64,000 bases of DNA from Candidatus Planktophila lacus (GTDB lineage Bacteria; Actinomycetota; Actinomycetes; Nanopelagicales; Nanopelagicaceae). Shown piece after piece: positions 51,896 through 59,971 of the stretch. The stretch spans positions 1,302,001 through 1,366,000 of the forward strand of contig NZ_CP016783.1 of NCBI RefSeq assembly GCF_002288385.1, read 5' to 3'. Each line of letters begins with the position of its first letter. The first letter of the stretch is position 1. The position numbers and the translations under genes are program-made. The notes under the pieces were generated by a model. The model was not told the origin of the DNA and did not search any database. It saw only the letters and a program-made list of their open reading frames with translations.

Positions 51896-52687
51896 TTGCA
51901 ACAGATAAATCCCATTGTTTTGCCCGATGATTTCTCGGTTGGCCACTACGCCGCTGAAATTATCTTCACCGAATTAGTTCGCGCTAAATCTGAAGGACGC
52001 CCATTTGTTCTGGGTTGTCCAGGCGGACGCACTCCACGCAGTACATATAACGCACTTGCTGCAATGATCAAGGCCGGTAAGCAAGATATTTCCCATGTAG
52101 TTATTGCGATGATGGATGAATATCTGCAAGATAACGCTGACGGCTCACATTCAAATCATGGCGAAGATAAACACTTTAGTTGTGTGCGCTTTGCCAAGTT
52201 AGAAATCTTTGATGTTCTCAATTCGGGAGCTCCTGAAGGCGGAAAAATTCCTGCAGAAAACGTGCGCTTTCCCGATGCCTCAGATCCACAAGGCTATGAA
52301 GATTACCTACGCAAAGTTGGTGTGAACGTCTTTCTTATGGCTAGCGGTGGATCTGATGGCCACGTCGCATTTAATCCACCAGGGACTGAAAAAAGCGCAC
52401 GTACCCGCATTGTGAGAATTGCAGATGAAACTCGCCAGGATAACCTAGGAACTTTTCCAGATTTTAAGGATGTAAGTGAAGTGCCAATGTACGGAGTTAG
52501 CGTTGGTCCAACCACAATGATTGATGTATCTGACATTGTGATTATGGAGCTCATCGGGTCCCATAAAAATAAAGCCTTTAAACGTATCTCGGCGGCAACC
52601 GGATATGAAAGTGATTGGCCTTCTACAGTTGTGCGCGAATGTAAGGATTACTACATCCTTGCTGACAATGCTGCAGCTAACTCTTAA
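51896..52687 (+). CDS. Glucosamine-6-phosphate deaminase-like protein
   Basis: 263 residues from TTG 51896, three bases after the IolE-like stop; no ATG is in reach. NagB family motifs: LGCPGGRTPRSTYNALA, AMMDEYLQ (catalytic Asp) and ASGGSDGHVAFNPPGTE. The latter keeps the DGHxAFN triad residues of deaminase/isomerase, but the length and a DGSHSNHGEDKHFSC insertion differ from NagB. Coupling to an IolE-like protein implies a substrate other than glucosamine-6-phosphate, perhaps an amino or lactone sugar. Confidence 0.72.
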   Translation: MQQINPIVLPDDFSVGHYAAEIIFTELVRAKSEGRPFVLGCPGGRTPRSTYNALAAMIKAGKQDISHVVIAMMDEYLQDNADGSHSNHGEDKHFSCVRFAKLEIFDVLNSGAPEGGKIPAENVRFPDASDPQGYEDYLRKVGVNVFLMASGGSDGHVAFNPPGTEKSARTRIVRIADETRQDNLGTFPDFKDVSEVPMYGVSVGPTTMIDVSDIVIMELIGSHKNKAFKRISAATGYESDWPSTVVRECKDYYILADNAAANS

Positions 52688-53565
52688 TTAGCTGCGATCG
52701 CTGCGCCAATTACGGCAGCGTTACTTCCGGCGACTGAGTTAATAACTTCGGGCGCTTTTCTACGCTTGGTCACGTTCTTTTCATAACTAGATAGAACTAA
52801 ACCACGGTACAGATCACTGCCTAGCCATAGCCCACCACCAATAACGATCTTTGCTGGATCTAGAAAATCAACCATTGCTGCCAATGATTTACCTAGAACA
52901 GCCGCTGCTGAGCCAATAATCTCTTTTGCAATTGGATCTTTCTCGTATTGGGCAAAGACAACTTCAGTGCTCGTTACATCTGCGTTGGTCGCCTTTTGAT
53001 AACGCCTGGCAATTCCTAGTCCAGATGAGAATTGTTCAAGGATCGGGCTCTCTTGTGAATTATCAATCTGGGTTATTCCAAAACCGATTGCTTCACCCGT
53101 TGCACCAGCCCAAGGTTTTCCAGCAACAACCAGCGCATGCGAGATCCCTGAACTAACAGTTACAAATAAGAAATCTCTAACATCTGCTGCGCGTGCTTCA
53201 GCCAGAGCCATTGCGCGCACATCAGACTCGATTGTCCAGGCAAATCCAGTTAGTGCAGCAAAATCTTCTTTCGGCTGCGCAGACCAAGCGATCTGATCTT
53301 TGCTATTTAACAGCTGATCTGGGGTTACATATTCAGCAAAGCATGCGCCGCCTTTTGTAACTTCCAGATTCTTCTCATTAGCGATCTGGAGTAGCGCTTT
53401 TATTAAAGCCTTCGTGATCGCCAATTCTGGATCGGCATCACCGTACAAAGCTGTTCTTGCAGGGACAATCTCGTTATGCAGGATTTCAAATGATTCACCG
53501 ACGAGTGCGCCTGAAATTTTGGAGGCCCCAACATCTATTGCAAGGGCGGCCCTAGTTGAATTCAT
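52684..53565 (-). CDS. ROK-family protein without zinc motif
   Basis: 293 residues. LAIDVGASKISGALVGES is the ROK phosphate loop, IESDVRAMALAEARA carries the catalytic Asp, and GATGEAIGFGITQI occupies the place of the GxxGHxxG segment. The CxCGxxGC zinc motif of ROK kinases and repressors is missing; the sequence goes straight to ILEQFSSGLGIA. No N-terminal DNA-binding helix, so a sugar kinase is likelier than a repressor. A -10 TATTCT lies eight bases upstream of the ATG. Convergent with the NagB-like gene (four-base overlap). Confidence 0.75.
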   Translation of the reverse strand: MNSTRAALAIDVGASKISGALVGESFEILHNEIVPARTALYGDADPELAITKALIKALLQIANEKNLEVTKGGACFAEYVTPDQLLNSKDQIAWSAQPKEDFAALTGFAWTIESDVRAMALAEARAADVRDFLFVTVSSGISHALVVAGKPWAGATGEAIGFGITQIDNSQESPILEQFSSGLGIARRYQKATNADVTSTEVVFAQYEKDPIAKEIIGSAAAVLGKSLAAMVDFLDPAKIVIGGGLWLGSDLYRGLVLSSYEKNVTKRRKAPEVINSVAGSNAAVIGAAIAAN

Positions 53566-53573
53566 AATTCATA

Positions 53574-53579
53574 AGAATA
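53574..53579 (-). promoter_or_regulatory. -10 box of ROK gene, leaderless type
   Basis: TATTCT (minus strand) ends eight bases before ATG 53565. Confidence 0.4.
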
Positions 53580-53653
53580 GTCCCTATCCGTTAGAAAGGC
53601 TTTTGAGTAGACTAAATAACATTAAATAGTCTTTTTAAACTAGGGAGTCTTTC

Positions 53654-54640
53654 GTGTCTGATATTCGTGTTGGAATCATCGGTGTTGGAATCATGGGCGC
53701 AGGACATGCGCGTTACTTAACTGAGCATGTAGACGGTGCTGTAGTTACCGCTCTCTTTGATCTAGATGGCCCACGTATGGATGCACTTGCTAAAGAGTTA
53801 AGTGCCAAGTCCGGTGCGACGATCAACCAACATGGATCCGTTGAGGCCTTGGTAAGTGATTCCAATGTGGATGCTGTAATCATCTGCTCACCTGATGGGT
53901 TGCATCCAGAGCATTTAACTCTCTCAATTAACGCTGGCAAGCACACGCTCTGCGAAAAGCCACTTGCTCCAAAGTCAGCAGATGCCAAGAAGGTTGCCGA
54001 TCTTGCAAATGCTTCAGGTTTAAATATTACCCTTGGATTTATGCGTCGTTTTGATCCTTCATATATTGAGTTGAAGAAGGAGATTCAATCTGGCAAGTAC
54101 GGCAAAGTTCTACATCTTCGCTGCATCTCTCGTAACGTTAGCTCGCTAACGGCAACGACTCCAATGTTGTTAACAAATGTTGCCGTTCACGAAGTCGATA
54201 TCGCTCGCTGGTTACTTGGTGAAGAGTTTGTTTCTATGACTACAGTTGCAATGAAGCGCAGCAAATATGCCAATGACCAACTGCAAGATCCACTAACTGT
54301 TTTAGCGCACACCGAATCTGGCGTGTTGATGACAGTTGATATCGCCGCCAATAGCACTTACGGCTATGAAGTCCGCATGGAAGCGCTTATGGAGAATGGC
54401 TCACTTGAGATCGATAACTTAGGTGGAGTTTCAATCTCATACGATTTCAACTTACCGCCACGCACTCATGGCAAGTTGTACGAAAACTGGATGGGTCGCT
54501 TTGAGCAGGCATATATCAACGAACTAACCGCTTGGGTTGGATCAATTAAGACCGGCGTGCGTCATCCAGATCTAGCGACAGCTAATGATGGTCTTGCATC
54601 ATCAATTGCTTGCGAAATGGGAGTTGCTTCGCTTAAGTAA
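53654..54640 (+). CDS. Inositol 2-dehydrogenase-like Gfo/Idh oxidoreductase
   Basis: 328 residues from GTG 53654 (GGGAG seven bases upstream). NAD loop VGIIGVGIMGAGHARYL, catalytic Lys in LCEKPLAPK, GFMRRFDPSYIELKKEI, and NVAVHEVDIARWLLGEEF with catalytic Asp/His. This run closely follows IolG inositol dehydrogenases. Inositol, scyllo-inositol, or another polyol or levoglucosan-type substrate are possible. It is single, between divergent ROK and convergent SDR genes. Confidence 0.85.
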   Translation: MSDIRVGIIGVGIMGAGHARYLTEHVDGAVVTALFDLDGPRMDALAKELSAKSGATINQHGSVEALVSDSNVDAVIICSPDGLHPEHLTLSINAGKHTLCEKPLAPKSADAKKVADLANASGLNITLGFMRRFDPSYIELKKEIQSGKYGKVLHLRCISRNVSSLTATTPMLLTNVAVHEVDIARWLLGEEFVSMTTVAMKRSKYANDQLQDPLTVLAHTESGVLMTVDIAANSTYGYEVRMEALMENGSLEIDNLGGVSISYDFNLPPRTHGKLYENWMGRFEQAYINELTAWVGSIKTGVRHPDLATANDGLASSIACEMGVASLK

Positions 54641-54651
54641 TTTAGCGAGCG

Positions 54652-55386
54652 TTATGACTGCTGCTGCATAGACCAGAGCGTCCAAATATGTGTTCGCACC
54701 GTTAGCGGTTGACGCATGATTTGTACGATCTGGAAAGCAACATCATCTGGGCGCAAGTAACTAGCAAGTTTTGGTTCACCCGCTGTACGTCCAGCTTCAA
54801 TCGCAAATTGAGTATCTGTTCCGGCAGGACATACCAACGCTACGCGCACACCTTTTTCGCGAAGTTCGCGATCGAGTCCGCCTGCAAAACCAACCTGTGC
54901 ATGCTTAGTACCAGCATAAATTGATTCATCTCCGCCGCCACGGAAGCCTGCAACTGATGAAACCATGATGATATCGCCAGCTTTTTTAGCAAGCATCGTT
55001 GGCAGAGCCGCGCGAACAATGTGCACGCTTCCTTCGTAGTTTGTGCGCATCATGCGATTTACTTCATCATCGCTGTAATCAAGGACTGATCCATACATTC
55101 CAATGCCAGCGTTAGGAACAAGGCAATCAATAGTTCCGAATGCATCTAACGCCTTCTTTGCAACAGCGCGAGCAACATCTGGAATCGACGAATCTCCCGC
55201 TAAATATGCAGCGTTATCGGCGCCAAGTGAGGCAACCATCTCTTGAAGCTTTGCTTCGTTGCGCGCATTTAGAACTACTTTGCAACCTAACTCAACGAGT
55301 TGCTTTGCGGCTGCAGCACCGATTCCGGTTGTTGCGCCAGTGATTACTACTACTGAACCTTTGATATCTCTTAGTTGATAAGTCAT
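54652..55386 (-). CDS. SDR-family oxidoreductase
   Basis: 244 residues. VVITGATTGIGAAAAKQLV cofactor site, NAG in VPNAGIGMYGS, catalytic Ser in MVSSVAGFRGGG and the Tyr/Lys pair in SIYAGTKHAQVGFAGGLDRE. The substrate is unknown. -10 TAGTAT lies six bases before the ATG. It is not tightly linked to the IolG-like gene, which converges on it. Confidence 0.83.
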   Translation of the reverse strand: MTYQLRDIKGSVVVITGATTGIGAAAAKQLVELGCKVVLNARNEAKLQEMVASLGADNAAYLAGDSSIPDVARAVAKKALDAFGTIDCLVPNAGIGMYGSVLDYSDDEVNRMMRTNYEGSVHIVRAALPTMLAKKAGDIIMVSSVAGFRGGGDESIYAGTKHAQVGFAGGLDRELREKGVRVALVCPAGTDTQFAIEAGRTAGEPKLASYLRPDDVAFQIVQIMRQPLTVRTHIWTLWSMQQQS

Positions 55387-55392
55387 GCAGGA

Positions 55393-55398
55393 ATACTA
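55393..55398 (-). promoter_or_regulatory. -10 box of SDR gene, leaderless type
   Basis: TAGTAT (minus strand) ends six bases before ATG 55386. Confidence 0.45.
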
Positions 55399-55418
55399 AG
55401 ACAGGTCACAGCTAATTT

Positions 55419-55706
55419 CTAGAGGGCATCCATAAGGGTAATAGTCTCGCCGAAGACATAGTTCGGGCCAATCGCCTGCCATGCCTTGCTGTTTTCGTTG
55501 ACCATGTGGGCATCCCAAGATGGGCGATCGCTCCAGATCTCCCAGACATTTACAACATCTGGCTTTTGAGTATCGCGGTAGATATCAATAAATTCGCAAC
55601 CAGCCTCAGTTCGGATAACCGCGATATGGCTCTTGAGTTTTGAAACAAACTCATCAAATTGGCCCGGTTTAACATTTACTTCAACGAATAGAAAGACTTT
55701 GCTCAT
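55419..55706 (-). CDS. ABM-family putative quinol monooxygenase
   Basis: 95 residues, ferredoxin-like ABM fold (antibiotic biosynthesis monooxygenase). FLFVEVNVKPGQFDEFVSKL, EAGCEFIDIYRDTQKPDVV and WEIWSDRPSWDAHM are typical of this small dimeric family. The reaction is unknown. -10 TAACGT six bases before the ATG gives it its own promoter. It lies 32 bases before the SDR start on the same strand, so cotranscription is also possible. Confidence 0.85.
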   Translation of the reverse strand: MSKVFLFVEVNVKPGQFDEFVSKLKSHIAVIRTEAGCEFIDIYRDTQKPDVVNVWEIWSDRPSWDAHMVNENSKAWQAIGPNYVFGETITLMDAL

Positions 55707-55712
55707 AGCCGA

Positions 55713-55718
55713 ACGTTA
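55713..55718 (-). promoter_or_regulatory. -10 box of ABM gene, leaderless type
   Basis: TAACGT (minus strand) ends six bases before ATG 55706. Confidence 0.4.
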
Positions 55719-55745
55719 TCCCTTTTCAGGATGAATAAAAAGAAA

Positions 55746-55776
55746 AGCCTTCCGGTGTGAAAGGCACCGAAAGGCT
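55746..55776 (-). terminator. Terminator behind tRNA-Arg
   Basis: AGCCTTTCGGTG and CACCGGAAGGCT (minus strand, with one G-U pair) make a 12-bp stem followed by a T-rich tail, eight bases after the tRNA 3' end. Confidence 0.75.
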
Positions 55777-55783
55777 CATCTCG

Positions 55784-55856
55784 TGCGCGCGAAGGGATTC
55801 GAACCCCTAACCTTCTGATCCGTAGTCAGATGCTCTATCCGTTGAGCTACGCACGC
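55784..55856 (-). tRNA. tRNA-Arg (anticodon ACG)
   Basis: The acceptor GCGTGCG pairs with CGCGCGC, the anticodon arm is TCTGA-CTACGGA-TCAGA with anticodon ACG, and the T loop is TTCGAAT. CCA is not encoded. A34 is the target of TadA, whose gene is at 19338. Confidence 0.95.
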
Positions 55857-55930
55857 TTAATTGGTAGTGAAGTTGAATAATACCCGCTTTTGATACATCA
55901 CCCAAATGGGCTAAAACCCTTATAGACAAG

Positions 55931-55966
55931 CGTAAAGGGCGCCCGATTACTCGAGCGCCCTTTACG
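55931..55966. terminator. Symmetric hairpin after the 5'-nucleotidase gene
   Basis: CGTAAAGGGCGC (55931-55942) and GCGCCCTTTACG (55955-55966) are perfectly complementary with a 12-base loop. It lies 14 bases behind the nucleotidase stop and serves as its terminator; the lack of a U-tract makes Rho-independent action uncertain. Confidence 0.65.
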
Positions 55967-55980
55967 TTATTGCTTACTTA

Positions 55981-57996
55981 TTAGCCAACTTTCTTTACTC
56001 GCCCATCAAGTACAGGAAGTTGTGTGACCTTTCCGGCGGCCATATCTGCCTTCAGTGCATCTACAAATACATCAAGTAGCGCTCCGTAGACCTTCGCCTT
56101 TGCAGGTGAGAACACTTCCAGATATCCATCTCCACCGTAAATGATGAAGTCAAGAGTTGTAAGTGTGTATTCCTTGCTGTCTTTAGCAATTGCAGTTCCA
56201 TCAAGCTTTGTTACTTCAACGATTCGGCTACCTACTGGCTTTGAAGAATCGAATGAGAACTTGATACCTGAAACTTGTGGGAAGCGACCATCGGCTGGAT
56301 AGTTTCCGCCAACGCCATTCTCCAGCGCCTTCCAAAGATTTGTGCCTGTAACAACAGTTGTTGCTACCTGGTTACCGAATGGGTAAACAGTTAACGCATC
56401 ACCAAGAGTTACATCCAGTGGACCAGAGCCTGTGCGAACAAGTGCTGTGTTAGCTGGGATGTAGGTCTTGGCTGGGAATGTATCGCGGATACCGCCACCA
56501 TTTGTGATTGCGATATCTGTCTTGTACTTAGCGCGTAGCAAGTCAGCGATGTAATTACCCATTGGGTTCTCACCTGAACGTTCAACCGCTGGAGTACCTC
56601 CGCGTGGGAATACTGCGGATACTTGACCGATCTTTACATCAAGCTTTCCTGTTAGTTGATCTTTGTACTTCTTAACTAGCGCAGCACCTGCTGTGTCCTG
56701 AGTTGTTACAGTACTTACAACTCCAGTGTTTATCGTTGGCGCCGCAGCCTTTAGTACGTGCTGCAATGAAGATCCAACAACTTTGCCAGCCTTTAAGCAG
56801 ATCTGTGATCGTGTGTACTCAACGCCTGCGTTACGCGTTTGGCCAAGTAGTACCGGTGTAGCATTACGAGCTGTCGAAGGAATCAAGGTTGAGAAAGTTT
56901 GGTGGCTGTGGCCACCGTAAATAGCATCTGCACCCTTAATCTCTGCAGCAAGGTTGTTGTAAAGACCCTTCGCTACGCCATCTGAGTTCTCAGTCCAACC
57001 CTGGTGGATCAAAACTGCCACTACTTCTGCACCTGCGGCGCGGGCTTCGGCTACAGCCTTATTGATTCCAGCCACGCCTGGTTCGATTTGAATCGTCTTC
57101 TTAGCGCCTGCTGAATCCTTGTAATCCAGGTTACCTGGGAAAACTTGTTCAATTGTTTCAGGTGTATTTGCTCCGACTACGCCAATCTTTACGCCACCGC
57201 GTTCAATGATTGTGTATGCCTTTGCTTCTTTGGTACCTGACTTAAGAACCTTTAGTGACTCATCACCATAGTTTGCAGTGACCCACTGGAAAGTTGATGC
57301 GCCAATTACTTTCTGAACGTGCTCAAGGTTGCGGTCGTGTTCGTGATTACCAAACGCTGAAACATCGAGCTTGATTAGGTTTAGAGATTCGATGGTCGAC
57401 ATCTCTTCAAACTCAGTTGAAATAGGTGGCGCTGCACCGATGTTGTCACCTGAAGACAGCGCAACAGTTGCTGCAGATGCCTTGCGGTCTGCATCCCAGT
57501 TGCTAGCGAGCAGCGCTGTACCAAATGAGTTACCAACTTCGATTGCACCGTGTAAATCACTTAGCTGAAGTAATTGCACATTCTTATTGCTAGATGATGC
57601 AACCTTCGCCAATTGAGCAGCGGTGTAGCTAGTTGTTGATGCAGTTGGTTTAGAGAAACCGTAAGCATTTACTGCCTGAACAACTGGAGTACCTGCAGGT
57701 TGACCAACAACGACCGGCATCAAGACGATATTGCCGCGCTTCTTTGCTGGAACAAAGACTGGACATGATCCGGCGCCAGCCGAAACAACATATCCAGTAA
57801 CTGCTGGAGTTACATCGTCAGCGGGCGTCCAACGAACGACTATGCCTGTTGAGCCGAATTTAGAAGTGACAGATGTCGGTGCATTTGGCAGCGAGTATGT
57901 TGCCGCTTGTGCTGTGGGTACTAGTAATGAAACCAATAGGGATGTGGCTAGAGCTATAGAGCCCAAGCCGAGAATTTTGCTAAATTTAATATTCAT
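55981..57996 (-). CDS. Secreted 5'-nucleotidase / metallophosphatase with Fn3-like domain
   Basis: 671 residues from ATG 57996 (a TTG two codons earlier is less likely). Signal peptide with cleavage after PTAQA, then a fibronectin-III-like domain (about 37-120; APTSVTSKFGSTGIVVRWTP). The metallophosphatase domain has LLQLSDLHG, SSGDNIGA, FGNHEHD and YGGHSHQ, and the C-terminal 5'-nucleotidase domain has ENPMGNYIADLLRAKY, NGGGIRDTF and YGGDGY. It releases phosphate and nucleosides outside the cell, useful in phosphorus-poor water. No sortase or lipid anchor seen. Possible promoter TTGCAT-16-TACTTA just upstream. Confidence 0.9.
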   Translation of the reverse strand: MNIKFSKILGLGSIALATSLLVSLLVPTAQAATYSLPNAPTSVTSKFGSTGIVVRWTPADDVTPAVTGYVVSAGAGSCPVFVPAKKRGNIVLMPVVVGQPAGTPVVQAVNAYGFSKPTASTTSYTAAQLAKVASSSNKNVQLLQLSDLHGAIEVGNSFGTALLASNWDADRKASAATVALSSGDNIGAAPPISTEFEEMSTIESLNLIKLDVSAFGNHEHDRNLEHVQKVIGASTFQWVTANYGDESLKVLKSGTKEAKAYTIIERGGVKIGVVGANTPETIEQVFPGNLDYKDSAGAKKTIQIEPGVAGINKAVAEARAAGAEVVAVLIHQGWTENSDGVAKGLYNNLAAEIKGADAIYGGHSHQTFSTLIPSTARNATPVLLGQTRNAGVEYTRSQICLKAGKVVGSSLQHVLKAAAPTINTGVVSTVTTQDTAGAALVKKYKDQLTGKLDVKIGQVSAVFPRGGTPAVERSGENPMGNYIADLLRAKYKTDIAITNGGGIRDTFPAKTYIPANTALVRTGSGPLDVTLGDALTVYPFGNQVATTVVTGTNLWKALENGVGGNYPADGRFPQVSGIKFSFDSSKPVGSRIVEVTKLDGTAIAKDSKEYTLTTLDFIIYGGDGYLEVFSPAKAKVYGALLDVFVDALKADMAAGKVTQLPVLDGRVKKVG

Positions 57997-58063
57997 GGGC
58001 AAATTTAAGTACCAGTTACGGTTTTTTATGCAATGGAATGGTTACAAAATAGTGGCTATTAGG

Positions 58064-59338
58064 TTAACTTTTTGCGATTCGAATTAACTCATCCCTATTA
58101 ACGACCTTCAGGCGGGGTTTGCCCAACGGCTCTCCCGCCGCTACTTCAGCGGCATTAATTGCCTCCCAATGGGACTGCGAAATGACTTTGGTCGCGGGCA
58201 AAATATCTGCGATATCGCCACCGTTTTTTGCACCCTTTAAATCTTCAACTAATAACTTCATGACATCTGCAGCATCTGATTTATTTGTGCCAATTACACC
58301 TGATGGTCCGCGCTTTGCCCACCCAACTACGTACATGCCTTCATTTACGCGGCCCTCGTTATTTACAACTTTCCCGCGCTCGTAAGGAATGCCAGGGATG
58401 CTCGCTGCTTCATAGCCAATTGCAGTGATAACTAACCCGCAGTTAATACTAAATCTCTCATCACTGCCGGTTTTTTGGAAAATAACTTCTTCCACTTTTC
58501 CATTTCCTTTAAATTCAACAGGTGTAGCAAGGAATTGAAACTTCATTGTGCGGTCGTGGTTTGTCGCCTCTTTTTCAGAGATCAACAACATCGCATCAAG
58601 ATTGCTCTTGGTGTCTTTCTCGATCTCATCCCCTGCTCGAGAAATCGCGGCTTCGATATCCGAATTAGCCATCAAAACGTTGGTGTGCTCTAACTTCGGA
58701 AGTTCGCGAAGTTCAGGAGATGTAAAGGCAGCATGTTCTGGTCCGCGGCGAGCGCTAATCACAACTTCGCGGATCGAGGATTCTTTAAGCACTGCAATCG
58801 CGTGATCTGCAGTATCCGTTGGGTCTAGCTCACTTGGTTCAAGCGCCAACATACGCGCCACATCCATGGCCACGTTTCCGGCACCGATCACAACTGCAGT
58901 GGTGCAATTTAAATTAATTTTGAAATCTGCAAAGTCTGGGTGTGCGTTATACCAAGGTACAAAGTGAGCCGCAGATATCGATCCTGGTAGATCTTCTCCA
59001 GGAATGCCAAGCTTTTTGCCCACTGCTGAACCTGTTGCAATAACAACTGCGTCATACATTTCGTTTAACTGCTCGATCGAAACATCGGTGCCAAGTTCAA
59101 CGTTGCCAAATAAGCGGAAGTTTCCAGCGGTAGCGATCTTTTCAAAGACTTTCGCCACCGTTTTGATCTTTGGATGATCGGGTGCCACACCACTGCGAAC
59201 CAATCCCCATGGGGTTGGTAGGCGTTCAATCATGTCGATGGAAAATTGCAGATCATCGGTCTGCAGATTCTGAAGTGCTTGCGCCGCAAAGTAGCCGGCC
59301 GGACCTGCACCGACGATCGCTACTTTGTAATTTTGCAT
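58064..59338 (-). CDS. fprA: Ferredoxin/adrenodoxin-type NADP+ reductase (FprA family)
   Basis: 424 residues. FAD loop VAIVGAGPAGYFAAQAL, RLPTPWGLVRSGVAPDHPK (diagnostic for the adrenodoxin-reductase family), NADP loop VVIGAGNVAMDVARML, and VGWAKRGPSGVIGTNKSDA at the C-terminal FAD site. It moves electrons between NADPH and ferredoxin. The C-terminus runs about 30 residues past the barrel. -10 TAGAAT lies six bases before the ATG. Divergent from the toxin-antitoxin pair. Confidence 0.93.
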   Translation of the reverse strand: MQNYKVAIVGAGPAGYFAAQALQNLQTDDLQFSIDMIERLPTPWGLVRSGVAPDHPKIKTVAKVFEKIATAGNFRLFGNVELGTDVSIEQLNEMYDAVVIATGSAVGKKLGIPGEDLPGSISAAHFVPWYNAHPDFADFKINLNCTTAVVIGAGNVAMDVARMLALEPSELDPTDTADHAIAVLKESSIREVVISARRGPEHAAFTSPELRELPKLEHTNVLMANSDIEAAISRAGDEIEKDTKSNLDAMLLISEKEATNHDRTMKFQFLATPVEFKGNGKVEEVIFQKTGSDERFSINCGLVITAIGYEAASIPGIPYERGKVVNNEGRVNEGMYVVGWAKRGPSGVIGTNKSDAADVMKLLVEDLKGAKNGGDIADILPATKVISQSHWEAINAAEVAAGEPLGKPRLKVVNRDELIRIAKS

Positions 59339-59344
59339 GTGCCT

Positions 59345-59350
59345 ATTCTA
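59345..59350 (-). promoter_or_regulatory. -10 box of fprA, leaderless type
   Basis: TAGAAT (minus strand) ends six bases before ATG 59338. Confidence 0.5.
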
Positions 59351-59370
59351 TTCATGGCTACTGGCATCTC

Positions 59371-59399
59371 TGTACATTTTTAAGGTTTTTATGTACACT
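59371..59399 (+). promoter_or_regulatory. Antitoxin operators (two TGTACA) and -10 box
   Basis: TGTACA palindromes at 59371-59376 and 59392-59397 are 21 bp apart. The second overlaps the -10 TACACT (59394-59399), which ends six bases before ATG 59406. TGTACA is the core of the published yefM-yoeB operators, so autorepression is likely. Confidence 0.65.
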
Positions 59400-59405
59400 T
59401 TATTT

Positions 59406-59654
59406 ATGAAGTCATTTCCCTTAACCGATGCTCGTCGTGAGTTGCCCACGCTCGTGGATAAATCAGCGAAAGAGCCAATTCTTATCACTCGCCATGGTGA
59501 GGAAGCTGCAGTGCTGCTCTCTCCCTCACTTTACGAAAAAATGCTTGACGCCATGGAAGAACTTGAAGATATCGCCGCCTATGATGCCGCTAAAGCCAGA
59601 CGTGAAGATTCAACGCTTTGGCAAGATGCACGTAAGGAACTTGGCTTGGTTTGA
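59406..59654 (+). CDS. Phd/YefM-family antitoxin
   Basis: 82 residues from ATG 59406 (MKSFPLTDARRELPTLVDKS); upstream codons in the same frame cross the operators. The N-terminal ARRELPTLVDK and PILITRHGEEAAVLLSPSLYEKM are typical of the DNA-binding domain of this family. The C-terminal half (EELEDIAAYDAAKARRED) is the helical toxin-binding part. It heads the operon with the toxin and probably represses it through the TGTACA sites. Confidence 0.88.
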   Translation: MKSFPLTDARRELPTLVDKSAKEPILITRHGEEAAVLLSPSLYEKMLDAMEELEDIAAYDAAKARREDSTLWQDARKELGLV

Positions 59655-59911
59655 GCGAGTTCACCTTAAGAATCGAAAAAACCCCACGCAAGTTTCTGAA
59701 AACGTTAAATCTCAGCGATAAACGACGGATCGACATCGCCCTTTCTTTGCTTTCGGAGAACCCAATCCCTCCTAAGGCTAAGAAGCTTTCAGGGAGAAAT
59801 GGCTACAGAATAAGGGTCGGAGACTTTCGAATAATCTATGAAATCCAGAAAAGCATCCTTGTAGTTCTTGTAATCGATATTGGCCACCGGCGCGAAATTT
59901 ATAGAAAGTGA
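59651..59911 (+). CDS. RelE/ParE-family toxin
   Basis: 86 residues from TTG 59651, overlapping the antitoxin stop by four bases. RIEKTPRKFLKTLNLSDKRRI, KKLSGRNGYRIRVGDFRIIYEI and the C-terminal VIDIGHRREIYRK follow the RelE pattern, including the catalytic Arg/His/Tyr-rich tail. Probably an mRNA interferase acting at the ribosome. The frame is intact. Confidence 0.88.
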   Translation: MSEFTLRIEKTPRKFLKTLNLSDKRRIDIALSLLSENPIPPKAKKLSGRNGYRIRVGDFRIIYEIQKSILVVLVIDIGHRREIYRK

Positions 59912-59971
59912 AAGATTCCAGAAAGTGAATTTATATCGTTTACACATTAGCGCTAATTAGCAAGGCGCCCC

